Origin: Pseudodesulfovibrio sp. zrk46
GTDB taxonomy: Bacteria > Desulfobacterota > Desulfovibrionia > Desulfovibrionales > Desulfovibrionaceae
Direction: 5' to 3'
Assembly: GCF_012516435.1 (NCBI RefSeq)
Contig: NZ_CP051216.1
Span: 560,001-624,000 of the forward strand
DNA length: 64,000 bases
Both the position numbers and the translations under genes were made by a program. Under the pieces are notes generated by a model. That model was not told where the DNA came from. It ran no database searches and worked only from the letters and a program-made list of their open reading frames with translations. This document shows, in pieces, positions 9,141 through 18,951 of this stretch. How positions within the stretch are numbered: position 1 is the first letter of the stretch; the number at the start of each line of letters is the position of its first letter.

Positions 9141-10162
9141 CACTTCCCCCCTCGCCTGGAAGAGCCACGAATCTGCAACTCGGTTTCGAGAATTACAGTT
9201 TCGGGAGTGAATGTATCATCTTCTGAACGGAATTGCTTCATTAAAAGCGTCGCTGCTGTGCGTCCCATCTCAAAGGCCGGCTGACGCACCGTGGTCAGTG
9301 CGGGATCGATAAGTGCGGATACGGGATTATCGGAAAACCCGACCAGCGCCACATCGTCCGGGATGCGCAACCCCGCATCCTTGAAGGCCGCATACAGCCC
9401 CACGGCCACAGGATCATTGATGGCCAGGATGGCATCGGGCATCTCATCCATGGCAAGATAACGCGCCGCACCCTTGCGGCCGTCATCCTCACGATACCCA
9501 CCATGCAGGTGAAATTTTTCTTTGTAGGGAAGGCCATGATCCCGCAAGGCGTCGCGATACCCCTCGTAACGGCGGAAGTTCAGGGCAATGCCTTCCTGTC
9601 CGGCCATGTGACCAATGTGCTTGTAGCCCGACTCGGCCAGATGGGAGACCGCATTGTAAGCAGCGGCGTAATCATCCACCACCACCTTGCTGGTGGAAAG
9701 TTCTTCCACCACGCGGTCGAACTGAACCAGTGGCACGTTCTGATCAAGCAACCCCTGAAGATGGTCGTACTTGGTGGTTTCAGAAGAAATGGCAATGAGC
9801 ACTCCGGCCACCCGGTTGGCCACCAGCGCCTGCGTGTTGATGACCTCCCGCTCCAATTTTTCATCGGACTGACAAACCATGATGATGTAGCCGTTTTCAT
9901 AGGCCACTTCTTCGATACCGCTGATGCAGGTGGAGAAAAAGTCGTGACGAATCTCCGGCACGATGACGCCGATGGTGTTGGAGCGTTTTTTCTGGAGTGA
10001 CTGCGCCAGCTGATTGGGCTGGTAATTGTGCTTACGCGCCGCTTCGGTCACGCGCTTCTTGGTCGCTTTGCTGATATCGGGGTGATCCCGCAGGGCGCGG
10101 GACACTGTGGACGGAGATATTCCCAGCTCACGGGCAAGATCCTTGATGGTGAACTGGGCCAT
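9140..10162 (-). CDS. LacI-family transcriptional regulator of the galactose operon
   Basis: 340 residues. The N-terminal helix-turn-helix (IKDLARELGISPSTVSRALRD, about 5-25) and hinge helix (YQPNQLAQSLQ) bind DNA; the rest is a periplasmic-binding-like sugar sensor ending in dimer contacts. The gene lies inside the operon it probably controls, after galK and before galM. The likely target is the palindrome CGCAAACGTTTGCG in front of galT. Repression relieved by galactose is the family's usual mode, but the effector cannot be read from sequence. GGAGG precedes the ATG. Confidence 0.92.
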   Translation of the reverse strand: MAQFTIKDLARELGISPSTVSRALRDHPDISKATKKRVTEAARKHNYQPNQLAQSLQKKRSNTIGVIVPEIRHDFFSTCISGIEEVAYENGYIIMVCQSDEKLEREVINTQALVANRVAGVLIAISSETTKYDHLQGLLDQNVPLVQFDRVVEELSTSKVVVDDYAAAYNAVSHLAESGYKHIGHMAGQEGIALNFRRYEGYRDALRDHGLPYKEKFHLHGGYREDDGRKGAARYLAMDEMPDAILAINDPVAVGLYAAFKDAGLRIPDDVALVGFSDNPVSALIDPALTTVRQPAFEMGRTAATLLMKQFRSEDDTFTPETVILETELQIRGSSRRGGK

Positions 10163-10165
10163 GGG

Positions 10166-11464
10166 TTACGCCTCCGTCCCTTTGGGCAGGATGACTTCAT
10201 TGCCGGATTTGCGGATACGCAGCGGCACAACGGAACCGGAGCCAAAGACGGTTTCCATATACGCAGTGTAGGACTCGAACATTTCGGACGGCACATAAGC
10301 CTGAATGGTTCCGGCAAAACCGCCGCCTTGAATACGCCATGCTCCGCGCCCTTCGAGAAACCGTTCGGTCAAAGTCAACGCCACGGTGATGGGCTGCTCG
10401 TTAGCATGTTTCAAAGAAATACAATTCTGAAGGAGCTTCCAGGAAGAATCGCCGGAGGCATTGACCAGCCGCAGAAATTTGTGGATGTCCCCATGTCGCA
10501 GCACATCTGCCTGCAACTGTGCCCGCTCGCTCTCCTCAATGAAGTGGATAAGTCGCAGCAATCCGCGCCCGCCAGCCAGCCTTCTGATCTCGGCGGCCTT
10601 TTCAAGCACCAGCTCCATGGTCAATCCGCGCGCCGTTTCCTGCCCCAAAACCCGCGCGGCACTGCACATTTCCTCGGGAATGGCTGCATACTCGGGCGTC
10701 AGGTCAGCGTGATCACCGCCGGTGTCCACCACACAGAGTTGATACCCGAAGCTCTCGAAATCCACGTCGACTTCCGTGACTTTCGGATTTTGCTCATCTT
10801 TGAAGTCGATGGACAGGACACCTTGCACGGCGCAGGCGAGCTGATCCATGAACCCGCATGGCTTGCCGAAGTGTAGATTCTCGGCCCGTCGGCCAATGCG
10901 AGCCAGCTCCACTCGGGAGACTGTGCCGTCGTTGAACAGCTCGTTGAAAATTCTTCCGATACACACTTCAAAGGCTGCCGAGGAACTGAGTCCGGCACCA
11001 ACCGGCACCTCGCCGGAGATGCATGCGTCAAAGCCTTCGATTGTATACCCGGCCTGCACGAATCCGTCGGCCACCCCACGAATCAACGCAGCAGGGGTGC
11101 CCTCCTCGCCTTCGCGGGGTTCCAGTTCTGTCAGATCAACTTCAATGACATCCGGAAAACCCTCTGAGCGGACACGCACAACATTGCCACCAGTGGGCAT
11201 TGCCACGGCCAAGCAGTCAAAGCTCACGCCGGCAGCCAACACCACGCCCTTGTTGTGGTCGGTATGATTACCGCCCAACTCGGTCCTGCCCGGTGCGCTT
11301 ACCATCAGGGTGAGATCATCCCCGGCCCATTTTTCCATGCGCCGGAGCAAAAAAAGATATCGCTGTTTTTGCAAGGGGATATCCTTTTCCCCATAGAGTT
11401 CGGCAAGGACTGTATCCAGCTTGCCCATCTCGACAGCATTTATATAGGAGCTGATGCGCAGCAT
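10166..11464 (-). CDS. galK: Galactokinase
   Basis: 432 residues. It phosphorylates alpha-D-galactose at C1 with ATP, the first step of the Leloir pathway. The galactokinase signature GRTELGGNHTDHN is at 59-71, the GHMP ATP-binding motif VPVGAGLSSSAA at about 149-160, and a late GGGFAGTI motif near 380 closes the active site. The start codon directly follows the galT stop (TAGATG), with GGAGA 9 nt upstream inside galT. An in-frame ATG at 11428 is a weaker alternative. It is longer than E. coli GalK (382) mainly because of an N-terminal extension. Confidence 0.95.
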   Translation of the reverse strand: MLRISSYINAVEMGKLDTVLAELYGEKDIPLQKQRYLFLLRRMEKWAGDDLTLMVSAPGRTELGGNHTDHNKGVVLAAGVSFDCLAVAMPTGGNVVRVRSEGFPDVIEVDLTELEPREGEEGTPAALIRGVADGFVQAGYTIEGFDACISGEVPVGAGLSSSAAFEVCIGRIFNELFNDGTVSRVELARIGRRAENLHFGKPCGFMDQLACAVQGVLSIDFKDEQNPKVTEVDVDFESFGYQLCVVDTGGDHADLTPEYAAIPEEMCSAARVLGQETARGLTMELVLEKAAEIRRLAGGRGLLRLIHFIEESERAQLQADVLRHGDIHKFLRLVNASGDSSWKLLQNCISLKHANEQPITVALTLTERFLEGRGAWRIQGGGFAGTIQAYVPSEMFESYTAYMETVFGSGSVVPLRIRKSGNEVILPKGTEA

Positions 11465-12505
11465 CTATACGGTCTCCAGGTAATGAATCTCAGACAGATC
11501 GCGCAGGCGCACTGCGGCAGCCTCGGGCGTCAGGTCGCGCTGAGGCATGGCCATCATCTCGAAGCCGACCATGAATTTTTTCACGGAGCGGGAACGGAGG
11601 AGAGGCGGATAGAAATGCATGTGCCAATGCCAGTGAGGATGCTCGCCCCCGTCAGTAGGCTGCTGATGAATTCCCATGGAATAGGGGAACGAAGTCTGGA
11701 AAAGATTGTCATAGCGACTACCGAGCCGCACAAGGGCATCGGCCAGATCTCCACGCTGTTTTTCATCCATCTCCACAATGGACCCCATGTGCGCCTTGGG
11801 CAGAACCATGGTCTCGAACGGCCATGTGGCCCAGAACGGTACGAGCACGGCAAAAGAGTCATTCTCGAGAACAAGTCGTTCGCCGCCGTCCAGTTCCCGT
11901 TTCAAATAACAGCAGAGCAGACATTCATCCCGCTCCTGCAGGTGAGCCAATTGACGCTGGTCCTCGGCGGCAGGCAGCATGGGCATATTGCTGGTGGCCC
12001 ATATCTGTCCATGGGGATGGGGATTGGAGCACCCCATGATGGCGCCACGGTTCTCGAAAATCTGGACGTAGCCGATGTCGGCACGACTGCCGAGTTCCTT
12101 GAACTCGCGGCACCAGACATCCACCACTTTTTTCACTCGCTCCACACCAAGGCGGGCCATGTTCAGATCATGTCGCGGAGAATAACAGATGACGCGGCAG
12201 ACCCCGGTTTCGGGTTCAGCGCGTAACAAGTGATGATCATTGTCGTGGAAATCAGGCCCTTCGGGCAGAAGCGCGGCAAAGTCGTTGGTGAAGACGAACG
12301 TCTCGTCATAGTGGGGATTCACGGCACCGCCTGCCCGTTCATTACCGGGACAGAGGTAGCACCCCTCATCATATTCGGGCAGCGTCGCGCGATCCGGCTC
12401 TTCCTGCTGCCCCTGCCAGGGCCGCTTGGTCCGGTGCGGCGACACCAATACCCACTCACCCGACAACGGATTGAACCGCCGGTGAGGATGATCGTCGAAA
12501 TTCAT
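11465..12505 (-). CDS. galT: Galactose-1-phosphate uridylyltransferase
   Basis: 346 residues starting [10 protein letters not shown] at 12505 behind GGGGGAAG. It swaps UMP from UDP-glucose onto galactose-1-phosphate. The active-site HPH is at 163-165 in [10 protein letters not shown], with H165 as the UMP-carrying residue; C49, C52, H112 and H163 match the structural zinc ligands. It is the first gene of the operon. No galE follows, so UDP-galactose must be recycled by an epimerase encoded elsewhere. Confidence 0.95.
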   Translation of the reverse strand: MNFDDHPHRRFNPLSGEWVLVSPHRTKRPWQGQQEEPDRATLPEYDEGCYLCPGNERAGGAVNPHYDETFVFTNDFAALLPEGPDFHDNDHHLLRAEPETGVCRVICYSPRHDLNMARLGVERVKKVVDVWCREFKELGSRADIGYVQIFENRGAIMGCSNPHPHGQIWATSNMPMLPAAEDQRQLAHLQERDECLLCCYLKRELDGGERLVLENDSFAVLVPFWATWPFETMVLPKAHMGSIVEMDEKQRGDLADALVRLGSRYDNLFQTSFPYSMGIHQQPTDGGEHPHWHWHMHFYPPLLRSRSVKKFMVGFEMMAMPQRDLTPEAAAVRLRDLSEIHYLETV

Positions 12506-12590
12506 TACGCTTCCCCCGCAACGAATGGCTGTCCACCTCCTGGAAAACGTCCCCACTCCACCGGGGTCATCATCCTGATCTGGAGGCTTT

Positions 12591-12616
12591 CGCAAACGTT
12601 ACCGCAAACGTTTGCG
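12591..12616. promoter_or_regulatory. LacI-type operator, full palindrome plus half site
   Basis: A perfect 14-bp palindrome CGCAAACGTTTGCG (12603-12616) is preceded by a second CGCAAACGTT (12591-12600), so the core is repeated 12 bp apart. The centre CG with flanking GCAAACG is typical of LacI/GalR-family sites. It lies about 100 bp before galT and just past the expected transcription start, a position suited to repression. Confidence 0.85.
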
Positions 12617-12628
12617 ACACTCATTTGA

Positions 12629-12657
12629 AACAAATCACACCAAACCGTTTCTGTCAA
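12629..12657 (-). promoter_or_regulatory. Probable sigma-70 promoter of the galactose operon
   Basis: On the minus strand a perfect -35 TTGACA (12652-12657) is followed 17 bp later by TTTGTT (12629-12634), a weak -10. The predicted start falls near 12622, immediately before the operator. Confidence 0.55.
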
Positions 12658-12691
12658 GGTGGGACAACGGAATCCGCCCATGTGCCAAGGG

Positions 12692-12722
12692 CAAAAAAAA
12701 GGTGCCGGACGCATCCGACACC
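12692..12722 (-). terminator. Terminator of the ppnP operon
   Basis: GGTG-CGGA / TCCG-CACC stem around a GCATC loop, followed on the minus strand by eight Ts (12693-12700). It insulates the upstream operon from the galT promoter. Confidence 0.8.
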
Positions 12723-12772
12723 TATCGATAATCTTTTAAATCAGGCGATTACTATTCAATCACATAGTCAGA

Positions 12773-13186
12773 TTATTCGGCTGGGATCTGTGAAAGGATA
12801 TCGACCACGGCCGCTGCGGTCCTGCCGGAAAAGCAAAGACGCGCATCGGTATCGCCAAACTGCACATCATAATAGATCATATCGCCAAACTGGGAGGCAT
12901 CCGACGCTCCACCGGTCACCACCGGCAACTCCGTGGACTCCTCAAGATCGAATTCCACGGGAATCATGCCCTCGCGCTCAGGCCCCATCTCGGCACCATT
13001 CATATTGGACAGGCCATTCGACATGGCATTGCATGCAGACAGGTTTACCGGAAGATACAGCTTGCCGAACTGCAGCAGGCAGATGCCGTGCTCCTCAAGC
13101 AGCATGGCCTCCGGCTCCGTATCCAGCACCTGAAACAGGTATGGCCCTTTGTCGCCAAACTCGATCCTCAATCCTTCATCGGACAT
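12773..13186 (-). CDS. Conserved-looking acidic hypothetical protein
   Basis: 137 residues, acidic, no signal peptide or membrane span. It begins MSDEGLRIEF; a GGGGAG ribosome site overlaps the ppnP stop codon, 11 nt upstream, so the two genes form an operon. I do not recognise the family. Visible features are ICLLQFGKLYLPVNLSACNAM in the middle and a C-terminal YDVQFGDTDARLCFS. Association with ppnP hints at nucleotide or stress metabolism, but this is only context. Confidence 0.75.
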   Translation of the reverse strand: MSDEGLRIEFGDKGPYLFQVLDTEPEAMLLEEHGICLLQFGKLYLPVNLSACNAMSNGLSNMNGAEMGPEREGMIPVEFDLEESTELPVVTGGASDASQFGDMIYYDVQFGDTDARLCFSGRTAAAVVDILSQIPAE

Positions 13187-13197
13187 ATCGTTCTCCC

Positions 13198-13512
13198 CTA
13201 GTCTACGTACGAACAGCAGTAATCCGTCACTGCAGTGACTTTGAGCTGAAACTTTGCCGACCCCGGAACGTCAAAGGACTCGCCGCCCTTGATGGCAACC
13301 CATTCGTCGCTTCCCGGCAACTTTACGGTCAACTCGCCAGCCATGATCTCCATGACCTCGGGCTTGTCGGTGCCAAACTCATATTCGCCGGGTAGCATGA
13401 TGCCGAGCGTCTTCACCGTACCATCGGCGAAAGTAATAACACGGCTGGTAACATTGCCGTCAAAATAGACGTTGGCTTTCTTGGTCACAGTGACCCCTGC
13501 GAATTCGGACAT
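13198..13512 (-). CDS. ppnP: Pyrimidine/purine nucleoside phosphorylase PpnP
   Basis: 104 residues starting MSEFAGVTV at 13512, with GAGGAG upstream; the frame is open further upstream but without a ribosome site. The length and sequence match the YaiE/PpnP cupin family: [40 protein letters not shown], and [14 protein letters not shown]. Members phosphorolyse several nucleosides to free base and ribose-1-phosphate. First gene of a two-gene operon. Confidence 0.93.
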   Translation of the reverse strand: MSEFAGVTVTKKANVYFDGNVTSRVITFADGTVKTLGIMLPGEYEFGTDKPEVMEIMAGELTVKLPGSDEWVAIKGGESFDVPGSAKFQLKVTAVTDYCCSYVD

Positions 13513-13764
13513 GAAGACTCCTCTCTGGTGAAATGTTGACAATCGGTCAGCACATGGAAATGTGAACCCGAAACATACTGGCGAGCGGGTCTGGCCGTCA
13601 AGTTTACGCCCTGTCCGCCAGCCCTTGCCTATTCTGCATGAACGCCGAAAAAGGACACCTGTGACAGTCAAATAGGAATATTATTTAATGAAATGTACCT
13701 ACCTTATTGCCATTGCGACAAAATATGCTGTAGATTCTTCCGCAAACACAAAAAGGACCCCGCC

Positions 13765-14772
<1,008 letters not shown>

Positions 14773-14784
14773 GGGGTAAAAGCC

Positions 14785-16074
14785 CTAATCGTAGAAGGAG
14801 ACCCGGTTACGCCCTTCCCGCTTTGACTCGTAGAGGCTCTCATCCGCCCGGCGGAGGAGCTCCTCAATGGACAGGTAGCCTGAAGACGTTACAGCGACAC
14901 CGATGCTGATGGAGCACTGAACAACTCCTCTTCGGGTCTCGATTTCGGAATTGGCGATCTTGTGGCGCAACCGTTCCGCCACGTTCATGGCGCCCCCCAG
15001 ATCCGCACCGGGCAGGAAGATGGTAAACTCCTCGCCGCCCATTCGTGCCAGAAGGTCATCACCGCGCAAGAGTTCACGGCACTTTTCGGCAAAATTCTGA
15101 AGCACCATGTCTCCGGCTTCGTGCCCATAGGTGTCATTGATCTGCTTAAAATGGTCGATATCCACCATGAGCACGGCAGGCCCGGCCGGACACCGCTGAT
15201 CACGTTGGGAGAGAAACGCAACCTGACGGAAGAACTCCTTACGATTAAGCGCTCCCGTCAAATCATCGGTGGTCGCCATTTTCCTGAGTCGATTCTCAGC
15301 GGCTTTACGTTCCGTGATGTCGTCGACCACCCACAACACGCCCAGATCAAGATTGGCCGGACGGTTCGTATCAACGGCCTGCCCTGACAGGGAGCACCAA
15401 ACAGGCGAGCCATCCTTGCGACGAAGAAGGTACTCAACATTCAGCTGCGCACCGTTGGTCAGGGCAGCAAAATGTTTTTTACCAAACTCGAGATAACGTT
15501 CCTCGCTGAGATGGAGTTCTCGCATGTCGAGCCCATCCATTTCTTCTGGAGAACCATAGCCAACAATATCAGCCATGGTCTGGTTGCACCGCTTGAGGAT
15601 TCGTCCGCCCTGAAGATACAGCATGCCCACCTTGCTGGTGGCAAAGATGATCTCCAATTCATTCAGAGCGGCTTTGAGTTCGTCCTCGGCTGCACGGGAA
15701 CGGGAAATATCTCTGATGGCACCGGCTCGAACAGGCTTGCCGCCCAGCATGACACAACCGCTTCTTATTTCAGCGGGGAAGGTGGCACCCCCCTTCCGCT
15801 TCCCTATCACCTCATAGGGGTCGTTAATTTCGAGCTTGGCATTCTCCATAACAGTGGCGTGAGATTCTTCGGCCAGCACATCAAGGGCATTCATGGTCAG
15901 CAATTCTTCCTGAGTATAGCCGAACACCTCTTCCGTAGCCTTGTTTGCCACCAGACAATTGAGGTCTTCATCGAATAACCCTAACGCTTCAAAAGCGGCA
16001 TCTGCCAGCAAATGCTGTTCTTCCAACAATCGCTCCAGCTCTTCCACGCGTGATATGTTCTTCTTATCCCCCAT
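14785..16074 (-). CDS. PAS-PAS-GGDEF diguanylate cyclase
   Basis: 429 residues from ATG 16074, which has GGAGG at correct spacing; the adjacent ATG at 16077 is too close to it. Two PAS domains (about 20-130 and 140-260) precede a GGDEF domain. The active site GGEEF begins at 346, and an RGDD inhibitory site (RxxD) lies at 337-340, so product feedback is expected. It makes cyclic di-GMP in response to an unknown PAS input; no membrane segment is present. It converges with the oxidoreductase gene 12 nt away. Confidence 0.93.
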   Translation of the reverse strand: MGDKKNISRVEELERLLEEQHLLADAAFEALGLFDEDLNCLVANKATEEVFGYTQEELLTMNALDVLAEESHATVMENAKLEINDPYEVIGKRKGGATFPAEIRSGCVMLGGKPVRAGAIRDISRSRAAEDELKAALNELEIIFATSKVGMLYLQGGRILKRCNQTMADIVGYGSPEEMDGLDMRELHLSEERYLEFGKKHFAALTNGAQLNVEYLLRRKDGSPVWCSLSGQAVDTNRPANLDLGVLWVVDDITERKAAENRLRKMATTDDLTGALNRKEFFRQVAFLSQRDQRCPAGPAVLMVDIDHFKQINDTYGHEAGDMVLQNFAEKCRELLRGDDLLARMGGEEFTIFLPGADLGGAMNVAERLRHKIANSEIETRRGVVQCSISIGVAVTSSGYLSIEELLRRADESLYESKREGRNRVSFYD

Positions 16075-16269
16075 CATCTCCTCCCGGAATCCATTATCGG
16101 CGAGTATACTTTACCAATATTCAACAGAGCGTCAATTCAATACGGCCTGACGAAATTATAGAGTACAACAAATATAATCATCGCCTTTCCGAAGTCTTGA
16201 AAACATAGTATGTAACTCGGAAACGTTATCATCCAGACGACTCCAACGACGACAAGCGAAGTAAATATA

Positions 16270-18945
16270 ATGAATTCCCAGGACATTACCCTCTTCTTTG
16301 ACCAATCCCAGGACATAATCGGCATCGTCGATCAAAACCTGAGGTATGTGGGCGTCAACCTTGAGTTGTGCAGGTATTGGGGTGTGCAGCGGGATGATGT
16401 GGTAAATCGCCCCGTCAGGGAAATCGTCGGCGAAGAGGCATACGACAAGGCCATTGGCCCGAACATGGAGCGCTGCCTTCGGGGTGAAAATATCGCTTAC
16501 GAAAAGTGGATCGATTTCCCGGGCACAGGTCGACGCCATGTGAACGTCAAATATACTCCCCGCCATGATGAAGACGGCAATGTGAAGGGTGTCTTCATCA
16601 TCGCCCGCGACACCACGGATAACAAGAAGCTTGAAGCGGAGTTGCTGCAAAAGACCGAACGGTACGACAACATCCTTTCTGCTTCGGAAGTGGGGTTGAT
16701 GCTGTTCAACCCCGACATGACGATTCAGTGGCACAATCGCCAGATGAACTCATTCACCCATACCCCCATCACCCTCGGCGACAAGTGCTACGAAGTCCTC
16801 CACCAGAACACCCCTCCCTGTGAGAACTGCATCGTCAAAAGGTCGTTTGCCACTGGCGAACGTTTCAGCAATGAATTTTACAACACCGCGTTGGAACGTT
16901 GGTTCTTTTTCGCCTCCGCCCCTGTCCTTGATGATAACGGGCAGGTCCAACAAGTCCTCGGGCACATGCTTGATGTCTCTGATCAAAAGGAAGCTGAGGC
17001 CACGCTGCATGCCAAGCAGGCAGAACTGAGCAGTATTTTCAAGGCCACAAGAGCAGGCCTTGGCATCATCCGCGACAGGGTATTTGTCACGGCCAACGAC
17101 TATCTCTTTGACATGGTCGGCTATGATTGGTCGGAAATCATCGGACACAACATCAACAAACTCTATGTCACCCAGGAAGATTTCGACGCAGCCGGGGACT
17201 TTTTCTATCATGGCACGAATCAGGAGGCAGGCGACACCTATGAAGTTCGATGGCGTCGCAAGGACGGCACGGAGTTGGATGTCCTCGTCACACTGACGCC
17301 AATGGATTCCAACGATCCATCGGCCGGAGCAGCCTTTGCCGCCATGGATGTCACGGACCGCAAGAGAACGGAAGAAGCCATCCGCCACAGCGAGGCCCGC
17401 TTCCGCGAGCTGTTTGAACACGTAGATATCATCGCAGTGCAGGGCTACGACAGAGAGCGCCGGGTCATGTACTGGAATCCCGCCAGTGAGACCCTGTATG
17501 GATATACCCGCGAAGAAGCAATCGGCCAACTTTTGGACGAACTCATCATCCCCGATCCCATGAAGGAAATTGTGCAGCGCGATGTGGACGCATGGATGAA
17601 TGGCGGCCCGGCCATTCCGGCTGGAGAGCTATTCCTGCAGCACAAGGACGGCAGTTCGGTGCCGGTCTATTCTTCACATGTAATGCAAAAGACCTCCACC
17701 GGCGAAAAATACATGTACTGTATCGATGTCGACCTTTCTGAAATCAAGCGTATCCACAACCAACTGATTCAGGCAAAGGATGAAGCCGAGGCTGCGAACA
17801 AATCCAAGTCAGAATTTCTCGCCAACATGAGCCATGAAATTCGCACGCCGCTGAACGGCATCAAAGGGATGCTGGCACTCATCCAAAGCAGCAACCTCGA
17901 TGAACAGCAGGCCGAGTATGCACAAGCCGGACTGGAGTCCGTGGACCGGCTCGGCGAACTCCTGTCAGACATCCTCGACATCTCACAGGTAGAGGCAGGC
18001 AAGCTGGTGCTGGGCAATGAACAATTTGATCTGCCGGGACTGGCTCAACAGGTGAAGGGACTATTCCAACTGACCTCGGACAACGCCAAAGTCACCCTGA
18101 GCTGTCACGTGTATGACGATGTGCCGCAGTATGTCTCCGGCGACAGCGCCCGACTCCGACAGATACTCACCAATCTGGTGGGGAATGGCCTCAAATACAC
18201 CGATTCAGGCGAAGTTCGACTGGAAGTATCCCGTCTCTCGCCCATCAAGGATAATGAAGAGCGCATATACTTCGCCATAACGGATACGGGAATCGGCATT
18301 GACGACCCTGTCATAGACAAGCTGTTCGCCCCATTCTTTCAGGGGAGCCAAGGCTACACCCGCCAATATCAGGGAGCAGGACTGGGACTCGCCATCTGCA
18401 AACGTCTCATCAGCCTCATGGGCGGTCACATGGCCGTCGAGAGTACGCAGGATCATGGCACCACCGCCCATGTGGTTCTTTCCTTTGGAAAGTGCGACCG
18501 GCTGGAAACGCCTCTCTTCTGTTCTATCGGCAATGATGACGATTTAGGCCACGGCCTGAACATTCTTGTTGCCGAAGATGACCGCATCAATGCCATCGTG
18601 TGCAAGCGACTTCTCGAAAAGGCAGGAGCCAAAGTAGAAGTTGCTCAAAATGGGCGAGAAGCGTTGGACATGTTACGCGAAGGGGATTTCAACGCCGTGT
18701 TCATGGATGTTCAGATGCCCATCATGGACGGCGCCAAGGCCACCCAGGCAATTCGTGCCGGAGAAACCGGCGACACCAACAAGGATATTTTCATCTGTGC
18801 AGTGACGGCCTACACCATGATGGGCGACCGCGAAAAGTTCCTTGAGATGGGAATGGATGATTACATTTCTAAGCCCATGGAGCTGGACGATCTCAAGCGC
18901 ATCCTCTGCATGGTACACGGGTATTTCACCGAAACCCCGAACTAG
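16270..18945 (+). CDS. Hybrid sensor histidine kinase with four PAS domains and a receiver
   Basis: 891 residues, no membrane span. Four PAS/PAC repeats fill about 1-495, one with a CENC cysteine pair (residues 183-186). The HisKA box FLANMSHEIRTPLNG has phospho-accepting H522. The ATPase domain has NLVGNGLKY, DTGIGI and GAGLGLAI. A C-terminal receiver (about 760-885) has phospho-acceptor D813 in FMDVQMPIMDG. This is the BarA/ArcB-like soluble type; phosphate would pass H522 to D813 and on to an unknown Hpt partner. The ribosome site is weak (GAAG). Confidence 0.92.
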   Translation: MNSQDITLFFDQSQDIIGIVDQNLRYVGVNLELCRYWGVQRDDVVNRPVREIVGEEAYDKAIGPNMERCLRGENIAYEKWIDFPGTGRRHVNVKYTPRHDEDGNVKGVFIIARDTTDNKKLEAELLQKTERYDNILSASEVGLMLFNPDMTIQWHNRQMNSFTHTPITLGDKCYEVLHQNTPPCENCIVKRSFATGERFSNEFYNTALERWFFFASAPVLDDNGQVQQVLGHMLDVSDQKEAEATLHAKQAELSSIFKATRAGLGIIRDRVFVTANDYLFDMVGYDWSEIIGHNINKLYVTQEDFDAAGDFFYHGTNQEAGDTYEVRWRRKDGTELDVLVTLTPMDSNDPSAGAAFAAMDVTDRKRTEEAIRHSEARFRELFEHVDIIAVQGYDRERRVMYWNPASETLYGYTREEAIGQLLDELIIPDPMKEIVQRDVDAWMNGGPAIPAGELFLQHKDGSSVPVYSSHVMQKTSTGEKYMYCIDVDLSEIKRIHNQLIQAKDEAEAANKSKSEFLANMSHEIRTPLNGIKGMLALIQSSNLDEQQAEYAQAGLESVDRLGELLSDILDISQVEAGKLVLGNEQFDLPGLAQQVKGLFQLTSDNAKVTLSCHVYDDVPQYVSGDSARLRQILTNLVGNGLKYTDSGEVRLEVSRLSPIKDNEERIYFAITDTGIGIDDPVIDKLFAPFFQGSQGYTRQYQGAGLGLAICKRLISLMGGHMAVESTQDHGTTAHVVLSFGKCDRLETPLFCSIGNDDDLGHGLNILVAEDDRINAIVCKRLLEKAGAKVEVAQNGREALDMLREGDFNAVFMDVQMPIMDGAKATQAIRAGETGDTNKDIFICAVTAYTMMGDREKFLEMGMDDYISKPMELDDLKRILCMVHGYFTETPN

Positions 18946-18951
18946 CTAACA

